This document shows, piece by piece, positions 54,601 through 58,059 of a stretch of 64,000 nt of DNA. Each line of letters opens with the position of its first letter. Position 1 is the stretch's first letter. The stretch is from Owenia fusiformis (taxonomy: Eukaryota; Annelida; Polychaeta; Sabellida; Oweniidae), in contig CAIIXF020000009.1 in the NCBI GenBank assembly GCA_903813345.2, positions 36,697,759 through 36,761,758 of the forward strand. Reading direction: 5' to 3'. The notes below the pieces were generated by a model. It had not been told where the DNA came from. It saw nothing but the letters and a program-made list of their open reading frames with translations, and ran no database searches. Made by a program: the position numbers and the translations under genes.

Positions 54601-55646
54601 GAATTAAAAAAGTAAAATTGCCCATAAATTATATCAGCTAATGAAATAATGAAAAAGCATTGAATGTTATTTTAGGCATATAGGAATTGGGCAAAACGAC
54701 AAGATGGAAGGGAAAATGGACTTCCTGGATTGGCCTTGAGTAACGAGCAACTTTTCTTCCTCAGCTTTGCTCAGGTAATTTCGTCTCAAGACTATTAGCA
54801 CAAAACCTCTCAAGTACTGTGTGACATATGTACTCCTATAATTTCTCAATTTATCTAAGGACCAGAATGTTTTTAAATGCAAAATGAATAGAGAATGGAG
54901 CTTTTCAAAAGTCTACGAATGTGATCATAAGGAAACAGAGAAAATACAACTGTCTACTACAGTATTATCGGGAGTATTATATGAGTATTTTTCAGATAAT
55001 ATACTTGATTTGTACTATCAATTCCAATAGATATGGTGTGGAAAAGAAAGACCAGAGCAACTGATAAAAAGAGTCAGAACTTTACGACATCCAAATGGAA
55101 GGTTTAGGTAGAGCTATTGCAAATATTCATTGTGTCTGTAATTAGTGCATCATAACTTTAGGCACCGTTTCATCGAGTCTTTTGATTAGCATCTTTTTAC
55201 GTGTCGCAAAATATTTTTACAGTATCACATGAAATTGAATTTTTCGCAAGGAATTTTTTTAATGACTGGACTGCAATCGCCTTCCCCTTGACATATATCC
55301 TCTTGGTGTCAAGAGGATAGGTCCATGATGTAATCAATTTAATTGAATCTGATAAAAGCCTAGGTAGCTTTGTCTTGGTTCAATGCATTGATCTAATATA
55401 ATTAATATGGTAGTTTTTTTGCTTGATGTGTCCCATTCGTGCAACAGTCTCCAGTTTCAATTCAATTGTTTTGTGAAATTATTCCTGTTTCTATATTGCT
55501 CAGAGAAACATCTCCGTGTCTGATTTATCACCATATTTCTCATTAGGGCATTTGGAACTCTACAAAATTGTCCGGATTTTTCGGAGGCCTTCAACTGTAA
55601 GAAAGGAGACAAGATGAACCCTGAGAACAAATGCAAACTATGGTAG
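437..55646 (+). CDS. VWA-M13 metallopeptidase (neprilysin/ECE-like), 5' end outside window, 22 exons
   Basis: Exons: 437-690, 1783-1984, 2252-2299, 7780-7941, 19465-19548, 19761-19975, 20443-20649, 24402-24488, 24830-24963, 32934-33036, 33336-33467, 34583-34681, 35245-35325, 37002-37108, 37342-37409, 37676-37727, 40384-40451, 40851-40981, 46823-46888, 54676-54774, 55031-55107, 55547-55646. All junctions are GT-AG and the phases chain, giving about 858 residues. Residues 1-150 are the C-terminal half of a VWA domain. From about residue 155 to the end is a full-length M13 ectodomain: CLTKEC and [11 protein letters not shown] at its start, zinc site HEMTH (about 692-696), third ligand in GENIADNGG (about 754), terminal CKLW. 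M13 enzymes are zinc endopeptidases that cleave small extracellular peptides; this one is probably secreted or a type II membrane protein, but its N-terminus is not visible. The VWA fusion is unusual. The catalytic residues look intact; the exact substrate is unknown. Confidence 0.9.
848..1737. repeat. Fold-back (MITE-like) element in intron
   Basis: The two halves are imperfect inverted copies. aatatattcgctac near 851 mirrors gtagctaatatatt near 1719-1732. gttgtcatagcaacggg near 990 mirrors cccgttgcaatgacaac near 1579. The centre is about 1290. No coding capacity is seen, so it is probably a non-autonomous DNA element. Confidence 0.65.
1783..1984 (+). CDS. Exon: VWA domain, C-terminal part
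   Basis: It continues in phase 0 from the previous exon. It has a helix ([14 protein letters not shown]) and a hydrophobic strand, then ends in a helix and KCG. It closes with a phase-1 gtaagt donor whose split codon gives Cys with the next exon. The sequence fits the last alpha/beta units of a VWA fold. Confidence 0.75.
2252..2299 (+). CDS. Exon: linker and start of M13 domain
   Basis: This 48-base exon joins the VWA part to the peptidase. It encodes [16 protein letters not shown]; the CLTKEC motif is the conserved first cysteine pair of M13 proteins. The split codons on both sides are compatible (phase 1 in, phase 1 out), which is the main evidence that VWA and M13 belong to one transcript. 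Confidence 0.8.
3590..4090. repeat. Degenerate tandem repeats in the left arm
   Basis: Units of roughly 120-150 bp repeat the order 'hydrophobic T-rich spacer, ataacttttgaaataaggg, cagattttt, gctggtatttgattgg, ttgccatggtaacc'. At least three units are seen. The same units occur inverted at 5170-6560. Confidence 0.6.
4465..4933. repeat. Small TIR element nested in the fold-back loop
   Basis: gggttcactgtatataaa at 4465 is mirrored by tttatatacagtgaactcc ending at 4933. The interior has repeats of 'ccattgccataccaaat'. It is about 470 bp and non-coding. Confidence 0.55.
7315..7732. mobile_element. hAT-like non-autonomous DNA transposon with 8-bp target duplication
   Basis: CCTATGCA flanks the element at 7307-7314 and 7733-7740. 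The ends are inverted repeats (GGCCTGTCAACTT and GTTGACAGGCCTG). An 8-bp duplication and CAGG-type ends suggest the hAT superfamily. The interior carries a run of 25 G at 7518-7542, repeated gaacacctt units and repeated tgcgtgac units. It lies 40 bp upstream of the PCDDF exon. Confidence 0.65.
7780..7941 (+). CDS. Exon: M13 N-terminal core ([11 protein letters not shown])
   Basis: It encodes the M13 signature [17 protein letters not shown], then the [11 protein letters not shown] segment, as in neprilysin. The acceptor is ctcatttag. The donor is tg|gtttgt, inferred from the phase needed by the next exon. It lies 40 bp after a hAT-like element and 28 bp before an LTR element. Confidence 0.9.
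7970..8375 (+). repeat. Left LTR
   Basis: It is nearly identical to 17708-18109. It contains ggaataaagtatag, a possible polyadenylation signal, near 8250. Confidence 0.75.
8376..8394 (+). promoter_or_regulatory. Putative primer-binding site
   Basis: ttggtggcagcggtgggat lies directly after the left LTR and is absent after the right LTR. Its position and TGG start fit a tRNA-primed minus-strand start. The tRNA was not identified. Confidence 0.5.
8443..8650 (+). repeat. Tandem repeat of about 60 bp in the LTR element leader
   Basis: gagtggagattagttctcttc and close variants recur about four times at 55-65 bp spacing, separated by T-rich spacers. It is a leader minisatellite. Confidence 0.75.
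9765..9838. repeat. GTTA/GTTAG microsatellite
   Basis: It is a run of imperfect (gttag)/(ggta) units such as tagttggttagttaggtag. Confidence 0.7.
10565..10760. repeat. Direct repeats in LTR element interior
   Basis: ttggatattgcatctaagtt occurs at about 10568, 10667 and 10748, and again in variant form at 15599. It shows that the two sides of the interior belong to one element. Confidence 0.6.
11215..12890. repeat. Direct duplication of about 600 bp, interrupted by a smaller element
   Basis: The block 11215-11640 (ccacaacttgcag..., ccaattgatata..., cttatctctaaaatct...) recurs at 11815-12120 and 12800-12890. The second copy is split by the element at 12143-12779. Confidence 0.55.
12143..12779. 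repeat. TIR element inside the LTR element interior
   Basis: taggtgcggagagtcactttt at the left mirrors aaaagtcagtttccgcaccta at the right. The interior has repeated 'gataattatcaaaactattgc' units. It is non-coding and probably a MITE. Confidence 0.6.
13711..14983. repeat. Possible TIR element inside the LTR element interior
   Basis: tttaaagggacccaacacc at 13711 mirrors ggtggtgggtccctttaaa ending at 14983. The interior shows only weak internal inversion. No coding sequence is recognised. Confidence 0.4.
17708..18109 (+). repeat. Right LTR
   Basis: Its partner is 7970-8375. The open frames that cross it are repeat-derived. Confidence 0.75.
18290..18475. repeat. Short tandem repeats (gaaggtcattgaaggtcaaatc)
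   Basis: Imperfect units of 'gagaaggtcattgaaggtc' and 'aatttgaagcaagttga' recur. No gene is seen. Confidence 0.5.
18482..18808. repeat. Fold-back MITE
   Basis: The outer ends tttgaataatattaatg and cattagtattattcaaa are inverted copies. An inner hairpin pairs gttccaagcagatttt (18517) with aaaatctgcttggaac (18656). It is about 330 bp and non-coding. Confidence 0.7.
19465..19548 (+). CDS. Exon: M13_[12 protein letters not shown] segment
   Basis: It encodes [20 protein letters not shown] followed by AACVNE. This matches the family pattern of a helix ending in the conserved 'K..Y..C.NE'. It is separated from the previous exon by an 11.5-kb intron, most of which is one LTR element. Confidence 0.88.
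19761..19975 (+). CDS. Exon: M13_N, GGWPI segment
   Basis: It encodes the family motif [11 protein letters not shown] and the FDW.SL..Q..RL..FALMSP helix region. The acceptor is tgctccag and the donor is gtaaga, phase 0. Confidence 0.9.
20104..20200. repeat. Dispersed repeat fragment, related to 56760-56880
   Basis: tacactcccttcaatttggc...ctccctcattgaa...gtgttaaagcc...ctttatgtttgaat is matched in inverted orientation at 56760-56880, in the region between the two genes. Confidence 0.6.
20443..20649 (+). CDS. Exon: M13_[14 protein letters not shown] segment
   Basis: It encodes [15 protein letters not shown], the counterpart of 'LGLPSRDYY' in neprilysin, then a long helix ending in DFDMEIAN ('ELEKEIA' in the family). 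It is exactly 69 codons. A 140-bp MITE begins 17 bp after its donor. Confidence 0.9.
20667..20806. mobile_element. Harbinger-type MITE, copy 1 (140 bp)
   Basis: It is palindromic around caatattgtattcaattttg. Its ends are related to TGCCCTGGTCACATTTGC and its inverse. The flanks are TAA and TTA, compatible with the TWA target of PIF/Harbinger. It starts 17 bp after the donor of exon 20443-20649. Copy 2 is at 33619. Confidence 0.75.
20847..23586. mobile_element. Long-TIR DNA element, mariner-like ends, 2.7 kb
   Basis: The ends are CAGGGTGGTAAAAAATGGAA and its inverse, flanked by TA (20845-20846, 23587-23588), as in Tc1/mariner-type elements. The arms pair over long stretches, for example cggaaattgagattatgttt (21307) with its mirror near 23270, and ggagatattac near 22985 with its mirror at 21588. 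No transposase remains. A 507-bp hairpin element is nested at 22018-22524. Confidence 0.7.
22018..22524. mobile_element. Palindromic MITE with CACTGGTGATCC ends
   Basis: CACTGGTGATCCACTCGATT is mirrored by its inverse ending at 22524. The halves pair almost throughout around a centre near 22265. The superfamily is uncertain. The flanks aaata and aaatg might be a 5-bp target duplication with one mismatch. Confidence 0.75.
23736..24165. repeat. Minisatellite of about 24 bp (cgattttaaacgccgtcaaaa)
   Basis: At least eight imperfect units of 'acgattttgaacggcgtcaaaa' lie at 23736-23930. A second cluster in the other orientation lies at 24050-24165. The open frames on both strands here come from the repeat and are not genes. 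Confidence 0.75.
24402..24488 (+). CDS. Exon: M13_[16 protein letters not shown] segment
   Basis: It has 29 codons in phase 0. The sequence matches the conserved 'R.....YNKMT...L' stretch of the M13 N-terminal domain. The intron before it is 3.75 kb and filled by inverted-repeat elements. Confidence 0.85.
24830..24963 (+). CDS. Exon: M13_[12 protein letters not shown] segment
   Basis: It encodes [18 protein letters not shown], the counterpart of 'FSWLNFTNEIMSTVNISI' in neprilysin, followed by the P.Y...L..L segment. It ends in phase 2 at a gtaaga donor. Confidence 0.88.
25165..26411. mobile_element. Fold-back DNA element with a perfect central hairpin
   Basis: The ends gtacaccaccctatgctgac and its inverse enclose two arms that pair along their length. 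Centre: atgagccccctctaaatatt (25561) pairs with its mirror near 25620. The right arm is interrupted by another MITE (25932-26322). It is non-coding. Confidence 0.75.
25932..26322. mobile_element. MITE with AAGGACGATTCTCGG ends, copy A
   Basis: The ends AAGGACGATTCTCGGTTTGG and its inverse match copy B at 26669. The interior has two direct units of about 190 bp (each with 'tttaatttgggtaatattt'). It interrupts the right arm of the 25165-26411 element, so it is the younger insertion. Confidence 0.8.
26669..27063. mobile_element. MITE with AAGGACGATTCTCGG ends, copy B
   Basis: It is about 395 bp and closely similar to copy A along its length, including the internal direct units. It ends about 40 bp before the long inverted-repeat element at 27.1 kb. 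Confidence 0.8.
28237..28977. mobile_element. Nested element with two mariner-like transposase remnants in opposite orientation
   Basis: The ends caatac...ttcagtcttgc and gcaagactgaa...gtattgg are inverted. Reading + at 28831-28917 gives [20 protein letters not shown]. Reading - at about 28330-28410 gives the same peptide type. This resembles the C-terminal 'EI..IP...L...+.N...R' of Tc1/mariner-type DDE transposases. Both copies are decayed. Confidence 0.5.
29661..30638. mobile_element. Mariner-like element remnant with [10 protein letters not shown] peptide
   Basis: The ends acaaggcgtttcaaaaaaaa and the mirror near 30600-30638 are inverted copies flanked by TA. Around 29890-29945, + strand, is [17 protein letters not shown], which matches the transposase motif '[16 protein letters not shown]'. 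The frame is not maintained to either side, so this is a pseudogene. The right half has two tandem units of about 130-180 bp ('tgtactgacttttgc', 'ccatgac'). Confidence 0.55.
30660..31640. other. Loop of the long inverted-repeat element
   Basis: AT-rich sequence without recognisable coding or repeat structure. Confidence 0.4.
32934..33036 (+). CDS. Exon: M13_[12 protein letters not shown] segment
   Basis: It encodes the conserved 'NY..W' helix of M13 proteins. The acceptor tttgtgtttccag restores phase from the previous exon across an 8-kb intron that holds three inverted-repeat elements. Confidence 0.85.
33336..33467 (+). CDS. Exon: M13_[15 protein letters not shown] segment
   Basis: It encodes [15 protein letters not shown], which matches the family's 'LYGT....RW..C' with its conserved Cys. 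It is 44 codons in phase 0. The usual 'VG.LYV...F' is recognisable as [12 protein letters not shown]. Confidence 0.88.
33547..33576. repeat. Terminal fragment of a Harbinger-type MITE
   Basis: cggagtaaatgtgacccaggcat resembles the right end of the 140-bp MITE family, 40 bp before a complete copy. Confidence 0.45.
33619..33758. mobile_element. Harbinger-type MITE, copy 2 (140 bp)
   Basis: TGCCCTGGTCACATTTGC and its perfect inverse form the ends, flanked by TAA on both sides (33616-33618, 33759-33761). Its length equals copy 1. The internal palindrome includes cgattgagtgttttgttcaa. Confidence 0.8.
33923..34420. repeat. TIR element of about 500 bp
   Basis: cattggagaggttaagc at the left mirrors gcttaacctctccattg at the right. 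Subterminal tacggttttt and aacgcaaagt also pair. It is non-coding. Confidence 0.6.
34583..34681 (+). CDS. Exon: M13_[16 protein letters not shown] segment
   Basis: It encodes 33 codons containing [16 protein letters not shown], a near-perfect match to the M13 motif 'L.WMD..TK..A..K'. A Harbinger MITE and a further TIR element lie in the preceding intron. Confidence 0.92.
35245..35325 (+). CDS. Exon: M13_[11 protein letters not shown] segment
   Basis: It has 27 codons encoding [14 protein letters not shown] and LNKEYEE, matching the family's 'A....IGYPD.I.....LN..Y'. Confidence 0.85.
36060..36950 (-). mobile_element. 3' fragment of a LINE ORF2 (non-LTR retrotransposon)
   Basis: Reading the minus strand gives [17 protein letters not shown], then [17 protein letters not shown], then [16 protein letters not shown]. 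This order (RSGC..LAIE..R, zinc-like C...H...CP..., helical tail) is typical of the end of LINE ORF2 proteins. The 5' part is missing, as usual for truncated LINE copies. The clade is uncertain; it is different from the LINE at 48.5 kb. Confidence 0.55.
37002..37108 (+). CDS. Exon: M13 inter-domain segment
   Basis: It encodes [15 protein letters not shown] and a helix, corresponding to the region between the N-terminal and catalytic domains of M13. It is less conserved than its neighbours. Placement rests on the splice signals and on phase (ends phase 2). Confidence 0.78.
37342..37409 (+). CDS. Exon: substrate-binding NAxY motif
   Basis: It encodes [17 protein letters not shown], aligned with the neprilysin 'VNAFYSSGRNQI'. 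The third position of the usual NA[FY]Y substrate-binding motif is Ala here. The donor is a|gtatgt. Confidence 0.85.
37676..37727 (+). CDS. Exon: FASGILQ, entry to catalytic domain
   Basis: This short 52-base exon encodes [17 protein letters not shown]. It corresponds to 'IVFPAGILQPPFF' in neprilysin, which lies just upstream of the zinc site. Confidence 0.87.
37796..39240 (-). mobile_element. Possible DIRS-like retroelement relic between 51-bp direct repeats
   Basis: Minus strand, about 38290-38400, encodes NNLERLNGK and [12 protein letters not shown], resembling the RNase H region of DIRS-like (tyrosine-recombinase) retroelements ('DN...LNG', 'YSDAS..G.G'). The segment is bracketed by direct repeats of about 51 bp (37796-37846 and 39188-39240) containing tgatgctatcccaggatat. 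It is a broken relic. The assignment is tentative. Confidence 0.4.
39990..40200. repeat. Dispersed repeat shared with 56868-57080
   Basis: tcatttagggtgca, gtggcacatta and ggtgggaaatttgaatattt-like blocks occur in the same order at both places. The family is unknown and non-coding. Confidence 0.55.
40384..40451 (+). CDS. Exon: zinc-binding HEMTH
   Basis: It encodes [20 protein letters not shown], the most diagnostic M13 peptide. HEMTH is the HExxH zinc-binding and catalytic motif. It is followed by DDEG, with the Asp residues that position the ligands in the family. Confidence 0.95.
40851..40981 (+). CDS. Exon: catalytic domain, [11 protein letters not shown] segment
   Basis: It encodes [14 protein letters not shown] then [12 protein letters not shown]. 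These match neprilysin 'GRNFNKDGDLVDWW' and 'CMVYQYGNFS'. It is 131 bases and ends in phase 0. Confidence 0.92.
41038..41546. mobile_element. Mariner-type MITE, 509 bp, TA flanks
   Basis: CAGGGTGAGCCAAAAAGGT at 41038 is mirrored by ACCTTTTTTGGCTCACCCTG ending at 41546. TA lies on both sides. It starts 56 bp after the donor of exon 40851-40981. No transposase is readable. Confidence 0.75.
41561..42202. repeat. CCATCGAACGAAG element with 'AAAATGGC' repeats, short copy
   Basis: It begins cccatcgaacgaaggg and ends gctgttcgatgggatt...tacgctttggcgt, so the ends are short inverted repeats. Internal units carry 'aaaatggccac', 'gattttgttcatatttgatatgtgaat' and 'tttacgtg'. A longer relative is at 58417-59760. 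Confidence 0.7.
43970..44520. repeat. Nested inverted repeat
   Basis: ttggtcatggccaagtgatc (44078) and its mirror at 44400 pair, as do ccttccattcctccaaatca (43981) and its mirror at 44497. It lies in the loop of the 4.3-kb element. Confidence 0.65.
45165..45552. repeat. Nested inverted repeat
   Basis: ggccgtaagaattag...ttttgcgtcc at 45169 pairs with ggacgcaaaacagagaatct...cttatggcc at 45517. It is about 390 bp and non-coding. Confidence 0.6.
46823..46888 (+). CDS. Exon: third zinc ligand GENIADNGG
   Basis: It has 22 codons encoding [20 protein letters not shown]. The Glu of ENIAD is the third zinc ligand and the following Asp supports catalysis in this family. The next coding exon is 7.8 kb away, across a LINE insertion. 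Confidence 0.93.
46952..47129. repeat. Hairpin MITE, 178 bp
   Basis: gtattcgcgaatgcaactaa is mirrored by ttagttgcattcgcgaatac ending at 47129. Subterminal ctaccggataaacctact also pairs. It begins 63 bp after the exon with the third zinc ligand. Confidence 0.78.
47918..48290. repeat. Tandem repeat of about 150 bp, 2.5 units
   Basis: Units contain ttccaggaaaaccacttaac, ttcaaattttcacacat, ctatagctgattaactttt and ggcagccatcttgc. The last unit is partial. Confidence 0.75.
48535..48547 (+). repeat. LINE target-site duplication, left
   Basis: cctccgaacatga; the right copy is at 54105-54117. Confidence 0.85.
48933..50365 (+). pseudogene. LINE ORF2, endonuclease part
   Basis: It starts 28 bp after the ORF1-type stop. 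It carries endonuclease motifs in order: [40 protein letters not shown]. The reading frame changes in an A-rich run near 49295 and again near 50102. The part after 50102 ([19 protein letters not shown]) is the segment just before the reverse transcriptase. Confidence 0.85.
50346..51851. mobile_element. Harbinger-like DNA transposon remnant inserted in the LINE
   Basis: TATCATCTGGTCGCAA and its inverse are the terminal repeats. GAGGCCTCAT flanks both sides (50336-50345, 51852-51861). This flank is itself nearly palindromic, so the exact element edge and duplication length are ambiguous. Removing the element rejoins the LINE frame. The subterminal regions are full of tgcgatgcgatt-type words. 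The interior encodes a Myb/SANT-like peptide but no DDE nuclease. Confidence 0.65.
50670..50849 (+). pseudogene. Myb/SANT-like protein fragment of the Harbinger-like element
   Basis: It reads [20 protein letters not shown] at the start and [15 protein letters not shown] at the end, then stops. The W.....E...L......I spacing and the second W match the Myb/SANT-like DNA-binding protein that Harbinger elements encode beside their transposase. It has no good start codon and may be an exon remnant. Confidence 0.5.
51862..54007 (+). pseudogene. LINE ORF2, reverse transcriptase and C-terminal part
   Basis: It resumes the LINE frame with [14 protein letters not shown] and the [20 protein letters not shown] block. 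Motifs A ([10 protein letters not shown]), B ([10 protein letters not shown]) and C (FADDTSMF) are present. A frame change near 52773 separates this from the C-terminal half ([19 protein letters not shown] ... CKFC ... DHYFIDC). The domain order is that of the L1/Tx1 group, which lacks RNase H. Confidence 0.88.
54105..54117 (+). repeat. LINE target-site duplication, right
   Basis: cctccgaacatga directly after the A-tail. Confidence 0.85.
54676..54774 (+). CDS. Exon: catalytic domain, [14 protein letters not shown] segment
   Basis: It encodes [18 protein letters not shown], matching 'LPGLDLNHKQLFFLNFAQ' of neprilysin. It has 33 codons with clean acceptor (ttttag) and donor (gtaatt). It lies about 570 bp after the LINE's target-site repeat. 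Confidence 0.92.
55031..55107 (+). CDS. Exon: [10 protein letters not shown]
   Basis: It encodes [12 protein letters not shown] and RHPNGRF, matching neprilysin 'VWCGTYRPEY' and 'VHSPGNFR'. The His and the final Arg are transition-state and substrate-binding residues in the family. It ends in phase 2. Confidence 0.9.
55547..55646 (+). CDS. Terminal exon: C-terminal CKLW and stop
   Basis: It encodes [23 protein letters not shown] and a final CKLW followed by TAG at 55644-55646. The C-terminal CxxW tetrapeptide is a hallmark of M13 proteins and fixes the end of the gene. No strong polyadenylation signal follows closely; an AATAAA lies near 56188. Confidence 0.92.
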
Positions 55647-57975
55647 AGCCAATAGTAGATCCTGGAATGGTAGGATGACTGAGAGTGCATACTAGGATTA
55701 TGGAATACATGCAATAGAATGATGGAGAGCATACGTTTAAAATATAGTAGTGTAGATTCCAGTGTTATTATTGTTATCAATTATAATTTATCAAATTCTA
55801 AAAATATAAATCGAATCTTGAAATACTTCTTCTGTATTATGTTTGCTCTTGGAGTATTAAACCAGAGAACCAATGATGTCCTTATATTAATTATTTGTCA
55901 CTAGTCCGGTAACCAGAAACAAGACTATTTATTCTTGGCCTTGAGATGAGGAAAGACCTATTATATTATTAGTGACATTATCCAAAAGGATTTTAAATTA
56001 GATGAAATAATGCTGATATGAGATTGTCTCAAAATTGTTGCATTCTAATTTTTAGCTCGATTTGCTGAGTGTCCAGAATTTTTTGGACTTACCTATGTCA
56101 AAGGCTGCTGACTGATTCTGATATTCAGGCTGAAAAAGACAAGTCCAGCCTTTGAAATAGGTCATCTTGGACTATATTAAATAAAACCTTTTGACCTTCC
56201 ACTACACACATATTCACTGGTACATGGTTTCATTGAAATTGATGAATATTTGAAAATCGTAAACGAATGGGAAATGGTAGGTTTGGGCCAAATCTGATTT
56301 CAGAATATCTCTCCAGTAGAAAATTGAGTTGCCTTACTTTTCTGTACGCGGCTAAGTTTTCAGTTTATTTTATGAATATTTAAGTTACAGAGCTTCAAAG
56401 TCATTTTTGAAAATCATTTTCGCCTCCTGCGTTATTTCAATGGGAGGAGTTTTTTGAAAAATAAGATTTTGATTTGAAGACCTATAACTTTTTTAAACCT
56501 GAAGGAACGTATTATTTTTTTATCAAATAAAATTAGCAAATTCGACTGACTATTTAACTTGTATTTTTCGCAAGAACTCGGATGGATGAATATTCTGCTG
56601 TCATTTGGCTTGCGGCAAACCTACCATTTCCCATTGGTTTCCATAGGAATGTCGATTTTCAAAAATTCATCACATTTATCGTCAACTTTCGACCTATTGT
56701 AATCGAGGAAAAAAATTGGGAAAATTTGGAGGAATTGGAAATGAAGTCAAGTTACACTTGTACCATTAAAATTGTAAATAAAAATTCAAACATAAAGAGC
56801 AGGCTTTAACACGAAGTTCAATGAGGGAGCTAAGGTTGCCAAATTTTTGGAGGGGAGTGTATAAGTGACATCATCATGATGTCATTTAGGGTGCAGTGAG
56901 TGCAGTGGATGCAAAATCTTTTTGATATATGCATAATGATATGCTAAAACATTTACGTGGCACATTAGATACTTGATAATATGGTGTAACATTTTACATT
57001 GTTCAATCTTTGTATTGCATGGTGTTAAAAAGAATGTGTTATGCACTGGATGAAAATACTTTTATTTGAAAAATGGTGGGAAATTTGAATATTTAAGAAA
57101 TTAGAAACTGAGAACTTTTCAAAATCCCTAAAATAACTTAAAAGTAGGAAATGAATTATTTATAAAAACAAGTTATCAAACCTTACTTCAAGTTCAATCT
57201 AATCAATTAATATTTTTTGTGATTTAACCTTAGCTGTGATCGACGAGGGTTCAAATGCAGTCTTCGTTCAGTGCGATCCGTGCCTCTTCTACCTTACCTT
57301 GGGTAGTAGTGAAACTCAAAACGAATGATATGAATTTTGAGAATGGATGGGAGAAAAGCGTTCATAGATCCGTGCTGACATCTTTAGATAGAATTGAAAC
57401 ACACTTGCCTCCCGCTAGAGGCAGCACTTTCCTGGCAACAATCACGTGACCAATTAGAGTGACCTTGACCGCAGTGTAAACTAGTCTCAAGACTGCCAAT
57501 ATCACATTTAAAGACGATTTTACTCGTTTATTAATGTATTCTGGACAAACTTGCGCTACCAATGTATGGTACGACTAACAATCGGTCTGTTCAAGACGCA
57601 CATAGACCAAAGTCGCTGCTAGAATAAAGAGAACGGCGAAAATCAAAGTGAATAAAAAAGCAATTTTTGATTGAAATGTCAGAATTCACTCATCAATTCA
57701 ATGCAAGATCAAATCGTTTTACTTGACTTGGCTATTAGCACAGGAATTCGTCTAGACGAAAAAAGAAGTCAATAAAGCAAGCCTCGACTCGAAGACGTCC
57801 GTGCACATATTGCTTGTTTAATTTTGAATTCAAATCAGAGATCAGGTGGTATCTACAGCCTCAATTTAGACGAACTAGGCTAGTGAAGGCAATCTAGCTT
57901 TTAGAATAAAAGAATCAATCCTTGACGGAAATTTGAGGTCTTGCCAAAAGGTGAGACGACCACCTGATCTATCAG
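55647..57975. other. Intergenic region between the M13 gene and the PP1-like gene
   Basis: It holds an imperfect fold-back pair (56235-56300 with 56600-56685, for example aatgggaaatggtaggttt and its mirror) and dispersed repeats shared with introns at 20.1 kb and 40.0 kb. It presumably also holds the phosphatase promoter and 5' UTR, perhaps in the less repetitive 57200-57975. No core promoter element stands out. Confidence 0.5.
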
Positions 57976-58059
57976 ATGAAAGATATGACAAGCAGTGATC
58001 TAAATGTTGACAGCATTATTGAACAACTTCTAAGTGTACGGAACAGTCCAGGAAAACAG
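57976..58059 (+). CDS. PP1-like phosphatase, exon 1
   Basis: It has 28 codons ending KQ at a gtaata donor, phase 0. No TATA box is obvious upstream. The 2.3 kb between the M13 stop and this ATG must contain the promoter. Confidence 0.8.

Noticed and set aside
57255-57562. Open frames near the phosphatase promoter
   Set aside because: They occur on both strands without domain similarity or clear splice sites and may be 5' flanking sequence.
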